A DNA stretch of 64,000 bases, from the NCBI RefSeq assembly GCF_016107395.1, contig NZ_JAAIKO010000037.1, positions 1 to 64,000 on the forward strand. Direction: 5' to 3'. The stretch is from Streptomyces fildesensis. GTDB lineage: Bacteria > Actinomycetota > Actinomycetes > Streptomycetales > Streptomycetaceae. The notes beneath the pieces were generated by a model. It was not told the DNA's origin. It did not search any database and saw only the letters and a program-made list of their open reading frames with translations. The position numbers and the translations under genes were made by a program. Below are positions 26,624-36,276 of this stretch, in pieces (position 1 is the stretch's first letter; each line of letters begins with the position of its first letter).

Positions 26624-27706
26624 GTGGCAGCACGGGGTATACCGCCCGAGTACGTGGACGGGTACGAGGAGCTCCTCGCCGACATTTCCCGCAGCGGCCG
26701 CGCGCTGCGCCGCGACGAGCGTGAGGCCCGCCGTGAGCTGGGGGAGCGGGCCGCCGACGCCGGTTACGGCCTGCGGGAGCTGGTCGACGCCTATCTGGGT
26801 GCCACCCGCCGGTCCTGGTCGGCGCTGCCCGGCGTCGCCGAGGCCCGCAGCGCGGCCGATCTGCGCCACGTCGGCGAATCCGTCCTCGCGGCGGTGGAGG
26901 CCGGGGTGGCGGCACTCGCCGAAGGGCATGAGCGGTCGCACCGGCTCGCGGTCCGCAAGGAGGAAGCCGCCCGCCGGGAGTTCGTCGACGATCTGCTGTA
27001 CGGGCGCAGCGACCCGGGGCGGCTGGCCGAGCGCGCCGAGCGCTTCGGGCTCCGGCTGGCCGGCCGCCATGTGGTGGCCGTCGCCACCGGGACCGAGGCG
27101 TACGACGACGGCCATCCCCTCGTCCACCGCGTGGAACGGGACCTGACCGGACGGTTCGGCGACCACGATGTGCTGCTCGCCACCAAGGGCGGCCGGTTCG
27201 TGTGCATCGCGCCCGCCTCGGAACAGGCCGTCCTGGACGCCTTCGTCAAGCTCGCCGGCGAGGTGCGGGTGGCGCTGGGCCGCCCCCACGGAGGTCCCGG
27301 CGGGGTGGTCCGGAGTTACGAGGAGGCGCTCAGCGCCCTCGACCTCGGGGACCGCCTCGGCCTCGACGCCCGCGTCCTGAACTCGGCGGACCTGCTCGTC
27401 TTCCCCGTCCTCATGCGTGACCGCGCGGCGATGGCCGACCTCGTACGGGCCGTGCTCGGCCCGCTGGAGGAGGCCCGCGGCGGCGCTCTGCCGCTGCTGC
27501 AGACCCTGGGGGCGTACGCGGCCGCCGGCTATGTGGGCGCCGAGGCGGCCCGCCGTCTCGATCTCAGCGTCCGGGCGCTCAGCTACCGCATCGAACGCAT
27601 CGCGGCCCTCACCGGGTTCGACCCCGACGACGCCCTCCAGCGCTACACCCTGGAGACGGCAGCGCTGGGCGCCCGTCTGCTGGACTGGCCGCAACGACCG
27701 CTGTAG
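26624..27706 (+). CDS. PucR/CdaR-type transcriptional regulator
   Basis: 360 residues. An N-terminal sensory region (YLGATRRSW, VRKEEAARREFVDDLLYGRSD) is followed by a GGDEF-like degenerate domain and a C-terminal PucR HTH: LLQTLGAYAAAGYVGAEAAR followed by RALSYRIERIAALTG. Targets and ligand are unknown. The downstream flotillin operon begins 186 bases later on the same strand and might be controlled by it. Confidence 0.85.
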   Translation: MAARGIPPEYVDGYEELLADISRSGRALRRDEREARRELGERAADAGYGLRELVDAYLGATRRSWSALPGVAEARSAADLRHVGESVLAAVEAGVAALAEGHERSHRLAVRKEEAARREFVDDLLYGRSDPGRLAERAERFGLRLAGRHVVAVATGTEAYDDGHPLVHRVERDLTGRFGDHDVLLATKGGRFVCIAPASEQAVLDAFVKLAGEVRVALGRPHGGPGGVVRSYEEALSALDLGDRLGLDARVLNSADLLVFPVLMRDRAAMADLVRAVLGPLEEARGGALPLLQTLGAYAAAGYVGAEAARRLDLSVRALSYRIERIAALTGFDPDDALQRYTLETAALGARLLDWPQRPL

Positions 27707-27892
27707 GACGGGCTGTTGATCGGTTCGTCGAAGCCGGAGAGGCCGGCGAGGCCGGCGAGGCGGCAGGGCCCCAGGGGCGTTAGTAGGACGTCAGAGACGC
27801 GTCAAGACTGCCGGGATCGGGCAATGTGGCCGCGCGGCACCCGGTGCCACCATCTCCCGTGACGGACGGTTGGGAATCGGGGGGTCAGTGCC

Positions 27893-28582
27893 ATGGGGGA
27901 GTTCGTGAGAACTGCGCTGGCGTTCCCGACCGTCCTGTTCAGCTTCGCGCTCCTGGTCGTCATCGGCTTCTGGCTGCTGGCACTGATGGGCGGCGTCTCC
28001 GCCCACGGCCACGCGGGACCTGCCGGACACGGTCAGGGCCATGGGGGACACGGTCACGGTCATGGGGGACACGGGAACGACGGTGGCCATCACGATGGCC
28101 ACGACCCCGGCGGCGAGGGCCTGTTGGCGGCTGCCGGGCTCGACGGGGTGCCGGTCACGGTCGTCCTCTCGCTGCTGACCACCGTCGCCTGGTTCGTGAG
28201 CCTGGCAGGCAGCGCGCTGCTGGACGGCACCGGCGCGCACGGGCCCGTCCGCGTCCTGCTCGGCATCGCGGTCCTCGCCGTGGCCCTGGCGGGCGCGTGG
28301 TCCGCGACCTGGGTACTGGTGCGGCCGCTGCGCCGGCTCTTCCCCGAGGTGCGGCCGCCTTCGCGGGAGGACTTCGTCGGCAGCCTGTGTGTCATCCGCA
28401 CCGGGCGGGTCGGTACGGACTTCGGCCAGGCCGAAGTCACCGCGCCGGACGGCTCGTCCGCGGTCGTCCAGGTCCGGCAGACCGGTGAGGACACCTTCGC
28501 CTCCGGGAGCACCGCACTTCTCTACGAGTACGAGCCGGCGGGCGAGTTCTTCTGGGTCGCACCCTTCGACCCGGTCACATAG
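27893..28582 (+). CDS. YqiJ-like OB-fold membrane protein with His-rich loop
   Basis: 229 residues. One N-terminal helix (residues 8-36) is followed by a loop of about 40 residues rich in Gly and His (residues 38-75). Two further helices come next, and then a C-terminal beta-rich domain (FVGSLCVIRTGRVGTDFGQAEVTAPDGSSAVVQV). This matches the NfeD/YqiJ class that partners flotillin. The His-rich loop could bind metal, which is an inference. It is the first gene of an operon with flotillin and the giant ATPase. Its stop lies inside a 13-bp tandem duplication. Confidence 0.82.
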   Translation: MGEFVRTALAFPTVLFSFALLVVIGFWLLALMGGVSAHGHAGPAGHGQGHGGHGHGHGGHGNDGGHHDGHDPGGEGLLAAAGLDGVPVTVVLSLLTTVAWFVSLAGSALLDGTGAHGPVRVLLGIAVLAVALAGAWSATWVLVRPLRRLFPEVRPPSREDFVGSLCVIRTGRVGTDFGQAEVTAPDGSSAVVQVRQTGEDTFASGSTALLYEYEPAGEFFWVAPFDPVT

Positions 28583-28596
28583 CCCGGTCACATAGC
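28571..28596. repeat. 13-bp tandem duplication spanning the stop codon
   Basis: Two copies of CCGGTCACATAGC lie back to back. The first holds the TAG stop (28580-28582) of the YqiJ-like gene. Confidence 0.9.
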
Positions 28597-28724
28597 CCGT
28601 GCCGCCACCCCGATCCCTCACCTGACACGTGTCCGACGACACGTGACACCCCGTCATGTCCCGCACCGCCCACCGCCCCATCCACCACCGAACACTCTCC
28701 GCACTCTTCGACTGAGGATCCGCC

Positions 28725-30797
28725 ATGGATGCCACCGCCATAGGGATCGGCGTACTGATCGCCGTCCTCCTGCTCATCGCGCTCGGTGTGGTGTTCACCG
28801 TCAGCCGGCTCTTCCGCAAGGTGGAGCAGGGCCAGGCGCTGATCATCTCCAGGACCAAGCACGTGGACGTCACCTTCACCGGCGCCGTGGTGCTCCCGAT
28901 CCTCCACAACGCCGAGCAGATGGACATCTCGGTGAAGACGATCGAGATCAAGCGCACCGGCCGCGAGGGCCTGATCTGCCAGGACAACATCCGCGCCGAC
29001 ATCCACCTGACGTTCTTCGTCCGCGTGAACAAGACCACCGAGGACGTCATCAAGGTCGCCCAGGCGATCGGTACGGCTCGGGCGAGCCACCAGGAGACGC
29101 TGCAGGCGCTGTTCGCCGCGAAGTTCTCCGAGGCGCTCAAGACCGTCGGCAAGCAGCTGGACTTCGTCGACCTCTACACCCAGCGCGACCACTTCCGCGA
29201 CCAGATCATCCAGGTCATCGGCACCGACCTGAACGGCTACCACCTCGAGGACGCCGCGATCGACTTCCTCGAACAGACCCCGATGACCCAGCTGGACGCC
29301 GCCAACATCCTCGACGCGCAGGGCATCCGGAAGATCACCGAGCTGACCGCCATCGAGCACGTGCGCACCAACGAGTTCCAGCGCACCGAGCAGAAGGAGA
29401 TCACCCGGCAGAACGTCGAGGCCCGCGAGACCATCCTGGAGCTGGAACGGCGGCAGGCCGAGGCCGAGATCAAGCAGCGCCGGGAGGTCGAGACACTCCG
29501 TGCCAAGGAGGAGTCGTCCACGATGCGCGTCCAGGAGGAGGAACGGCTCGGCTCGCAGGGCGCGTTCATCCGGACCGAGGAGCTGCTCGGCATCCAGCGG
29601 GAGAACCAGGGCCGCGAGATCGCCGTGGCGCAGAAGAACCGTGAACGGGTCATCGCCGTCGAGAACGAGCGGATCGAGAAGGACCGGCTGCTGGAGGTCA
29701 TCGCCCGCGAGCGCGAGACGGAGCTGTCCCGGATCTCCAAGGACAAGGAGGTCGAGGCGGAACGCCGCGAGGTCGCCGATGTGATCCGCGAGCGCATCGC
29801 CGTCGACCGCACCGTCGCCGAGCAGGAGGAGAGCATCAAGGCGCTGCGGCTGGTGCAGGAGGCGGAACGGGAGCGGCAGGCGCTCATCGTGCGGGCCGAG
29901 GGCCAGGCGCAGGAGAAGCTCGTCAAGGACATCAAGGCGGCGGAGGCGGCCGAGCAGTCCGCGACCCACCGGGCGCGTGAGGCGCTGACCATGGCCGAGT
30001 CCCGCAAGCAGGCGTCCGAGCTCGACGCCCAGGCCAAGATCCGGCTCGCCGAGGGCATGCGGGCCGAGGCGGCCGCCGCCGGGCTCGCCGAGGTCGAGGT
30101 GCGGGAGCGCAGCGCCGAGGCGATCGAGAAGGTCGGACTGGCGGAGGCGGCCGTCGCGCGGGAGAAGAACACCGTCGAGGCCGAGGGCATCGGCCGCCGG
30201 CTGAAGGAGGAGGCCGCGGGGCTCACCGACAAGGCCGCCGCCATGGCCGCGCTCGACGACGCCTCACGCGGCCACGAGGAGTACCGGCTGCGGCTGGCGG
30301 CGGAGAAGGACATCCGGCTCGCGAGCCTGGACATGCAGCGCCAGGTGGCGGAGGCGCAGGCCACGGTGCTCGCCACCGGCCTGGAGTCGGCGACCATCAG
30401 CATCGTCGGCGGCGAGAGCGTCTTCTTCGACCGGGTGGTCGGCGCGATGTCGCTGGGCAAGAGCGTCGACGCGTTCGTGGACAGCTCCGACGCCGTCAAG
30501 GCGCTGGCCGGGCCGTGGCTGGACGGATCGTCGCGCTTCACCGAGGACGCCACCCGGGTGCTCGGCTCCCTCGGGAGCGGCGGCGTCCAGAACCTGACGG
30601 TGTCCGCGCTCCTGATGCGGCTCATCGCGTCCGGCGGCCCGCAGTCCGGCGGACTCCAGCAGCTGCTCGACCAGGCCAACTCGCTGGGCCTGGGCCAGCT
30701 CCCGCTGGACGCGCTCGGCAGTGCGGCCCCTGCCGCCGGCCCCGCCGCCGCCCCTCCCGCGGTCAACGGTGCCAAGCCGGCCGCCGCGCGCAACTGA
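28725..30797 (+). CDS. Flotillin family (YqiK-like) SPFH protein
   Basis: 690 residues; ATG after GAGGA. A single N-terminal helix (IAVLLLIALGVVFTVSRLF) is followed by an SPFH/band-7 domain (residues about 25-200, including KTIEIKRTGREGLICQDNI). A long Glu/Arg/Ala-rich coiled coil (about 210-540) comes next, then a C-terminal oligomerisation-type region and a low-complexity tail. Flotillins form membrane cages and organise lipid microdomains. It is downstream of the YqiJ-like protein, its usual partner, and 66 bases upstream of the giant ATPase gene. Confidence 0.9.
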   Translation: MDATAIGIGVLIAVLLLIALGVVFTVSRLFRKVEQGQALIISRTKHVDVTFTGAVVLPILHNAEQMDISVKTIEIKRTGREGLICQDNIRADIHLTFFVRVNKTTEDVIKVAQAIGTARASHQETLQALFAAKFSEALKTVGKQLDFVDLYTQRDHFRDQIIQVIGTDLNGYHLEDAAIDFLEQTPMTQLDAANILDAQGIRKITELTAIEHVRTNEFQRTEQKEITRQNVEARETILELERRQAEAEIKQRREVETLRAKEESSTMRVQEEERLGSQGAFIRTEELLGIQRENQGREIAVAQKNRERVIAVENERIEKDRLLEVIARERETELSRISKDKEVEAERREVADVIRERIAVDRTVAEQEESIKALRLVQEAERERQALIVRAEGQAQEKLVKDIKAAEAAEQSATHRAREALTMAESRKQASELDAQAKIRLAEGMRAEAAAAGLAEVEVRERSAEAIEKVGLAEAAVAREKNTVEAEGIGRRLKEEAAGLTDKAAAMAALDDASRGHEEYRLRLAAEKDIRLASLDMQRQVAEAQATVLATGLESATISIVGGESVFFDRVVGAMSLGKSVDAFVDSSDAVKALAGPWLDGSSRFTEDATRVLGSLGSGGVQNLTVSALLMRLIASGGPQSGGLQQLLDQANSLGLGQLPLDALGSAAPAAGPAAAPPAVNGAKPAAARN

Positions 30798-30863
30798 GCA
30801 GCACCACCCGCACGCACCCCTTGGCGCACGCGTCAGTGAACACATCGGTGAACGAGGCTGGAA

Positions 30864-33800
30864 GTGTCTGAGACCCGGATCGATGCCGGTACCTACGAGG
30901 TCCTGCGGGACCGGCTGGCCGCGTCCGCCAGAACGCTGGCGGTGCGCGCGGAGGCGCTGAACGCGCGCCGCCAGGAGGTGTTCGGGTCGGCCGAACTGCG
31001 GCTCGCCGGCACCGACCGGATCAGCACCGGGCACGCCTGTGTGCCGTGCGACATCGCGCCCGTCGGCGAACGGCTGCTGTTCGGCGCCAACCCGGCGCCG
31101 GGCGGCCGGACGGACGGGCAGCCGGCGGTCGGCGAGGTGCTGAGCGTGCAGGGGGAGCCCGTCCCGGGGCTGCTCGACGACCCGCGCTTCGTCCGGGACT
31201 TCGACGAGCTGTACCGCTACTACCGGCAGACGCGGCTGACCCGGCTGCGCCCGCTGGACGGCAGGTTGCTGGCAGTCTTCCGGACCGGTCCCGCCGTCGA
31301 CGACGTCCGCGTGCTGCGCTGGCGGCTGTCGGTGGACGGCTCCGCGACGTACGTCGACGCGCGCGGCGAGCGCGACCATGTGGTGCCGCCCACGCACGAC
31401 TTCACCTGGACCGAAGCGACCCGCGAGGACCACGTCCCGGGCGCCCCCGCCACGACGGGCGTCCCTGGCACTGCCGGCGTTCCGGGTACTCCCGGCGTCC
31501 AGGCCCGTGAGCCGCACATCGCGCTGCCCGGCGGTGTCTCGGTCTCGGTGGCCGGCGGGACGCTCACCGTCAACGACCACACCGAGCCGGTGGACGAGCC
31601 GCTGCAGTCGCTGGCCGACGCGGAGGTGGCGTACGCGGTCGTCGGGCCGCTGCTCGTGCTGCGGGTCCGCCCGTACAAGGAGACGGCGTGGCGCCACCTG
31701 GTCGTCCACACCCGGACCGGGGACGTGGCGCGGCTGGACGCGATCGGGCAGGCGTGCCGCCGGCTGCCCGAGGAGCAGGGGATCATCTTCCCCGGCGGCT
31801 ACTGCCTGGCCACCGGCGCGATGCGCACCTTCGACGATGCCGGTGACGTCGGCGACCTGGAGCCGGAGAGCGGCTTCGCCTTCGAGCGGCTGGTGCGCTC
31901 GGCGAACGGCGAGGACCTGCTCTACGTGTTCCACGCCGCCGCCACGGGACGCCGGCTGCTGCTCCCGTACAACATGATCAGCATGGCCGTGGCGACGCCG
32001 ATCCGGACGCACGGCTACGCGCTGTTCGAGGACGGCACGCTCGTCACGATGCGGGCGGCCGGCGACGAGCCGACCCGGGTGCACCCGCTGCACCGCTGGC
32101 AGACCCCGTACCTCTCCGACAGCTACGCCGCCGCGCAGCCGGTCGGCACCGGACCGCTGGAGCGGATCGGCAACCCGGACCTGGTGCGCGGCATCTCCGA
32201 CTGCCTCTCGGTGGCCGCCACCGTCGCCGACACCGCACCGGCCGCCGCCGTCTTCGCGGCGCTGGCCGCCCTGTGCGCGCGGGTCCTGGACCGCTACCAC
32301 TGGCTCGGCGAAGCGGAGTCGGGGGATCTGCGCGGGCCGCTGCAGGAGGTGCGGAGCACTGCCGAGCAGGTGCTGGCCGAGTACGAGCAGGTGCAGTCGC
32401 TGACCGCGCGGGCGGCAGAGGCCGTGGAGGAGGCGGCGGCCCGGATCGCGTCGGTGGTGCGGCGGGCGCGCGGCGAGGCCCCGAAGTCGGCCGCCGACTG
32501 GGTGGACCAGCTGTCGGAACTGCGCGCCGGGCAGGGCAGGCTGGAGACGCTGCGCGAGCTGCGCTACGCCGACCGGGACCGTATCGGCGAGCTGGCGGCC
32601 GGCCTGGACGCCGACCTCACCGCCGCCGCGCACCGCGCCGTCGCGCACCTCTCCCGCGAGGACGCCTTCGCCGACTACCGGGAACGCGTCGAGCGCGCGG
32701 GCGCCGAGGCGGAGGTCATCGCGGTCGTCGCGGACGCGGTACCGGTCGCGGAACGGCTCGCCGAGCAGGCCGCCGCGCTGGAGACCGTCACCGGGATCGT
32801 CGGCACCCTGGAGATCGCCGACGCCACCGTCAGGACCGGCATCCTGGCGCGGATCGCCGACGTCCTCGGCGGTGTGAACCGGGCCCGCGCGCTCCTCGAC
32901 GCCCGCCGCAGGGAACTCCTCACCAGTGAGGGCCGCGCCGAGTTCGCCGCGGAACTCGCCCTGCTCGCGCAGTCCGTCAGCAGCGCCCGCGCCGCCGCCG
33001 AAACGCCGGAGGCGTGCGACGAACAGCTCGGGCGGCTCCTCGTCCAGCTGGAGAACCTCGAAGCGCGGTTCGCCGAATGGGACGAGTACCTCGCCGAGCT
33101 GGGCACCCGGCGCGAGGAGATCCACGAGACCTTCTCCGCGCGCCGGCAGACCCTCACGGACGAACGGGCCCGGCGCACCGAGCGGCTGGCGGGGTCCGCC
33201 GCCCGCATCCTCGACGGCGTACGGCGCCGCGCGGCGGGCCTGGCGACCCTCGACGAGATCAACACCTACTTCGCGTCCGACCCCATGGCCGCCAAGGTCC
33301 GCAAGGTCGCGGACGAGCTGCGGGCCCTCGGCGACCCGGCGCGCGGCACCGAGCTCGACGGCCACCTCGCCGCCGCCCGCCAGGACGCGGGCCGCGCGCT
33401 GCGCGACCGCTTGGACCTGTACGACACGGGCGGCGCGGCCATCCGCCTCGGCCGGCACCGGTTCGCGGTCAACACCCAGCCCCTGGACCTCGCGCTGGTC
33501 CCGCACGAGGGCGGGCTCGCGTTCACCGTCACCGGCACCGACTACCGCGCGCCGGTGCGGGACGCTGCCTTCGCCGCCACCCGCCGCTTCTGGGACCGCC
33601 CGCTGGTCTCCGAGTCCCCCGACGTCTACCGCGCGGAGTACCTCGCGGCGACGCTGCTGCCGGAGGTCCCGCCGGGCGCGGACGACGGGGAACTGGCGGC
33701 CCTCGTCCGGGCCGCCGCCTCGTCCCGCCTGGACGAGGGCTATGAGCGCGGCGTCCACGACCACGACACCGTCACCCTGCTGCGCGCGCTGCTGGACCTG

Positions 33801-35702
33801 CACTCGACGGCCGGCCTGCTCCGCTACCCCTCCGCCGTCCGCGCCGCCGCGCAGCTCTTCTGGACGTACGGCCCGGACGCCGCTGCCCGCACGGCGTGGA
33901 CCACCCGCGCCACGTCCCTGAGCCGGGCCCGCGGCCTGTTCGGACCCACTCCGGCTCTCGCCGATCTGGCGGAGGAACTGGCCGCCTGCGCGGGGGAGTT
34001 CCTGGCGGGGGCGGGTCTCGCCGATGTACCCCGGCCTCGCGACGGGCTCGGTCTCCTGGGCGAGTACCTCGTCGAGGAACTCGCCACGCCCCGGCAGGGG
34101 TTCATCGGCGGTGCGCCGGCACGGGTGCTGCGCGAGCGGTTCGCCGGGGCACTCGGCGGGCCGCAGGCCGTCCCGTACAAGGAGTTCACGGACGATCTGC
34201 AGGCGCTCGGCGGTGACTTGGCGGCCCGCTACCGTCTCGCGGAGGCCTGGCTGGGGAGCTTCGGCGGGGGCGAGGACCGGGCGGAGGCGGTGACCGCGCT
34301 GGTGTGCGGGGAGGAGCTGACGCGCTACGAGTCGGAGGCCGTCCTGTCGGCCACCGTCGACGGGCTGCTGGGCGCGCACCCGCGGATCGACGGCCGGTCC
34401 ATGACCGTCCGGCTGGACGAAGTGCTCACCAGGACCGGGCGGTTCAGGACCGAGGAGGTACCGGCGTACCGCGCGTACCAGCACGACCGCGCCGCCCTCG
34501 TGGCGGCCGAGCGGGCGCGGCTGCGGCTGGAGGACTTCCGGCCGCGCGCGCTCAACGGGTTCGTGCGCAACGGACTGCTGGACGAGGTCCATCTGCCGCT
34601 GATCGGCGACAACCTCGCGAAGCAGCTCGGCACGGCGGGGACGACGGGCGCGGCGGGCGCCGGTGATGGGGAGAAGGCGGACCGGATGGGTCTGCTGATG
34701 CTCATGTCGCCGCCCGGCTACGGCAAGACGACGCTGATGGAGTACGTGGCGAGCCGCCTCGGCCTGGTGCTGGTGCGGGTCGACGGGCCCGCGCTCGGCA
34801 GTGCCGTCACGTCCCTCGACCCGGAGCGGGCACCGGACGCGACCGCCCGCCGCGAGGTCGAGAAGATCAACTTCGCGCTGGAGCTCGGAACCAACACGCT
34901 CCTGTACCTGGACGACATCCAGCACACGTCCCCGGAACTGCTGCAGAAGTTCATCCCGCTGTGCGACGCGCAGCGCCGGGTCGAGGGCGTACGGGACGGC
35001 CGGGCCCACAGCTACGACCTGCGCGGCAAGCGCTTCGCGGTGTGCATGGCGGGCAACCCGTACACGGAGTCGGGACGGGTCTTCCGCGTTCCCGACATGC
35101 TCGCCAACCGGGCCGACGTCTGGAACCTCGGCGACGCCGTGACCGGCCGCGAGGCGCTGTTCGCGCTCAGCTATCTGGAGAACGCCCTCACCTCGAACGA
35201 GGTGCTCGCCCCGCTGTCCACCCGGGACCGCGCGGACCTCGAACTGCTCGTCCGGCTCGCCGAGGGCGACCCGACCGCGCGCGCCGACCGCCTCGTCCAC
35301 CCTTACGAACAGGGCGAGTTGGACCGGATCCTGGCCGTGCTGCGGCATCTGCTGCGGGTGCGCGGCACCGTCCTGGCGGTGAACGCGCAGTATATCGTCT
35401 CCGCCGGGCAGGCGGACGCGACGCGCACCGAACCGCCGTTCCTGCTGCAGGGCTCGTACCGCAACATGAACAAGCTGAGCGAGCGGATCGTGCCGGCCAT
35501 GAACGAGGCCGAGGTGGAGGCCGTGATCGACGACCACTACCGCGCGGAGGCGCAGACGCTGGCGGGGGGCGCGGAGGCGGCGCTGTTGAAGCTCGCCGCA
35601 CTCCGCGGCCGGCAGACCGCGGAGCAGGCGGCGCGCTGGGCCGAGGTGAAGGGTGCGACCGTGGTCTCTGCCGGCTCCGGCGCGGCCGCTATGCGGCTCT
35701 GA
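30864..35702 (+). CDS. Giant AAA ATPase, DUF3686 'DNA repair ATPase' type
   Basis: 1612 residues from GTG. The N-terminal 450 residues are beta-rich and unlike other families. A central coiled-coil region (about 480-900) has regular Glu/Ala/Arg heptads. The AAA core is C-terminal: Walker A SPPGYGKTTLME near residue 1283, Walker B TLLYLDDIQHT near 1346, and a sensor-1-like CMAGNPYTES. The annotation 'DNA repair ATPase' used for this family rests on old similarity, and its real role is not known. Position behind a flotillin and YqiJ-like pair suggests an ATP-driven membrane-scaffold machine. Its 3' end overlaps the converging PAP2 gene by 14 bp. Confidence 0.85.
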   Translation: MSETRIDAGTYEVLRDRLAASARTLAVRAEALNARRQEVFGSAELRLAGTDRISTGHACVPCDIAPVGERLLFGANPAPGGRTDGQPAVGEVLSVQGEPVPGLLDDPRFVRDFDELYRYYRQTRLTRLRPLDGRLLAVFRTGPAVDDVRVLRWRLSVDGSATYVDARGERDHVVPPTHDFTWTEATREDHVPGAPATTGVPGTAGVPGTPGVQAREPHIALPGGVSVSVAGGTLTVNDHTEPVDEPLQSLADAEVAYAVVGPLLVLRVRPYKETAWRHLVVHTRTGDVARLDAIGQACRRLPEEQGIIFPGGYCLATGAMRTFDDAGDVGDLEPESGFAFERLVRSANGEDLLYVFHAAATGRRLLLPYNMISMAVATPIRTHGYALFEDGTLVTMRAAGDEPTRVHPLHRWQTPYLSDSYAAAQPVGTGPLERIGNPDLVRGISDCLSVAATVADTAPAAAVFAALAALCARVLDRYHWLGEAESGDLRGPLQEVRSTAEQVLAEYEQVQSLTARAAEAVEEAAARIASVVRRARGEAPKSAADWVDQLSELRAGQGRLETLRELRYADRDRIGELAAGLDADLTAAAHRAVAHLSREDAFADYRERVERAGAEAEVIAVVADAVPVAERLAEQAAALETVTGIVGTLEIADATVRTGILARIADVLGGVNRARALLDARRRELLTSEGRAEFAAELALLAQSVSSARAAAETPEACDEQLGRLLVQLENLEARFAEWDEYLAELGTRREEIHETFSARRQTLTDERARRTERLAGSAARILDGVRRRAAGLATLDEINTYFASDPMAAKVRKVADELRALGDPARGTELDGHLAAARQDAGRALRDRLDLYDTGGAAIRLGRHRFAVNTQPLDLALVPHEGGLAFTVTGTDYRAPVRDAAFAATRRFWDRPLVSESPDVYRAEYLAATLLPEVPPGADDGELAALVRAAASSRLDEGYERGVHDHDTVTLLRALLDLHSTAGLLRYPSAVRAAAQLFWTYGPDAAARTAWTTRATSLSRARGLFGPTPALADLAEELAACAGEFLAGAGLADVPRPRDGLGLLGEYLVEELATPRQGFIGGAPARVLRERFAGALGGPQAVPYKEFTDDLQALGGDLAARYRLAEAWLGSFGGGEDRAEAVTALVCGEELTRYESEAVLSATVDGLLGAHPRIDGRSMTVRLDEVLTRTGRFRTEEVPAYRAYQHDRAALVAAERARLRLEDFRPRALNGFVRNGLLDEVHLPLIGDNLAKQLGTAGTTGAAGAGDGEKADRMGLLMLMSPPGYGKTTLMEYVASRLGLVLVRVDGPALGSAVTSLDPERAPDATARREVEKINFALELGTNTLLYLDDIQHTSPELLQKFIPLCDAQRRVEGVRDGRAHSYDLRGKRFAVCMAGNPYTESGRVFRVPDMLANRADVWNLGDAVTGREALFALSYLENALTSNEVLAPLSTRDRADLELLVRLAEGDPTARADRLVHPYEQGELDRILAVLRHLLRVRGTVLAVNAQYIVSAGQADATRTEPPFLLQGSYRNMNKLSERIVPAMNEAEVEAVIDDHYRAEAQTLAGGAEAALLKLAALRGRQTAEQAARWAEVKGATVVSAGSGAAAMRL

Positions 35703-36276
35703 GCAGCGGCTTCAGCTTCGTGCCGCGCAGCCGCTCGACGGCCGGCGCGGCGCGGTGGGCGTGCAGTACGAGCGGCCGGGCGACCAGGGCGCCGACGATC
35801 ACCCCGATGAGCACGTCGTGCGGGTAGTGCACCCCGATCCAGACCCGGGACGCGGCCATGAACAGCGCGGCGGGCACCGCGAGGTAGCCGAGACCGCGGT
35901 CGATGACGAGCAGGGCGACGGCGGCCGCCGCGGCGATGGCGGCGTGGTTGCTGGGGAAGGACCAGTCACCGGGCGCCGGGCAGGCCTCGATGGTGACGGC
36001 GCGCAGCGTCTGGCACGGCCGCTGTTCGTCGAAGACCATCTTGAGCACGTCGTTCACGGCGTAGGCGACGACGACGGCGACCGGCACGGACAGCGCCGTC
36101 GCCATCCGGGCCGCGTCGCCCTGCCGGGCGCGCCACCAGGCGACGAGCATGAGGACGGCGAACACCGCGAGCCCGTAGTCGCTCCACGCCTGGATCAGGG
36201 TGTCGACGGGTCGCGGTACGCGCTGGGCGAGAGCGGTGATCCAGGAGTAGAGACCCGCGTCGATGCCGGAGTTCAC
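35689..36276 (-). CDS. PAP2-family lipid phosphatase
   Basis: 195 residues, GTG start. The three phosphatase motifs are present: KMVFDEQRP, PSNHAAI and SRVWIGVHYPHD. About five membrane helices are seen. Members dephosphorylate phosphatidic acid, undecaprenyl diphosphate or related lipids. The start overlaps the stop of the DedA gene (GTGA), so the two are co-translated. Confidence 0.9.
   Translation of the reverse strand: MNSGIDAGLYSWITALAQRVPRPVDTLIQAWSDYGLAVFAVLMLVAWWRARQGDAARMATALSVPVAVVVAYAVNDVLKMVFDEQRPCQTLRAVTIEACPAPGDWSFPSNHAAIAAAAAVALLVIDRGLGYLAVPAALFMAASRVWIGVHYPHDVLIGVIVGALVARPLVLHAHRAAPAVERLRGTKLKPLLRAA

Noticed and set aside
30264..35537. A 1757-codon open frame on the minus strand opposite the giant ATPase
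   Set aside because: It is antisense to a clear gene with domains and good codon use. Long antisense frames are a side effect of high GC3.
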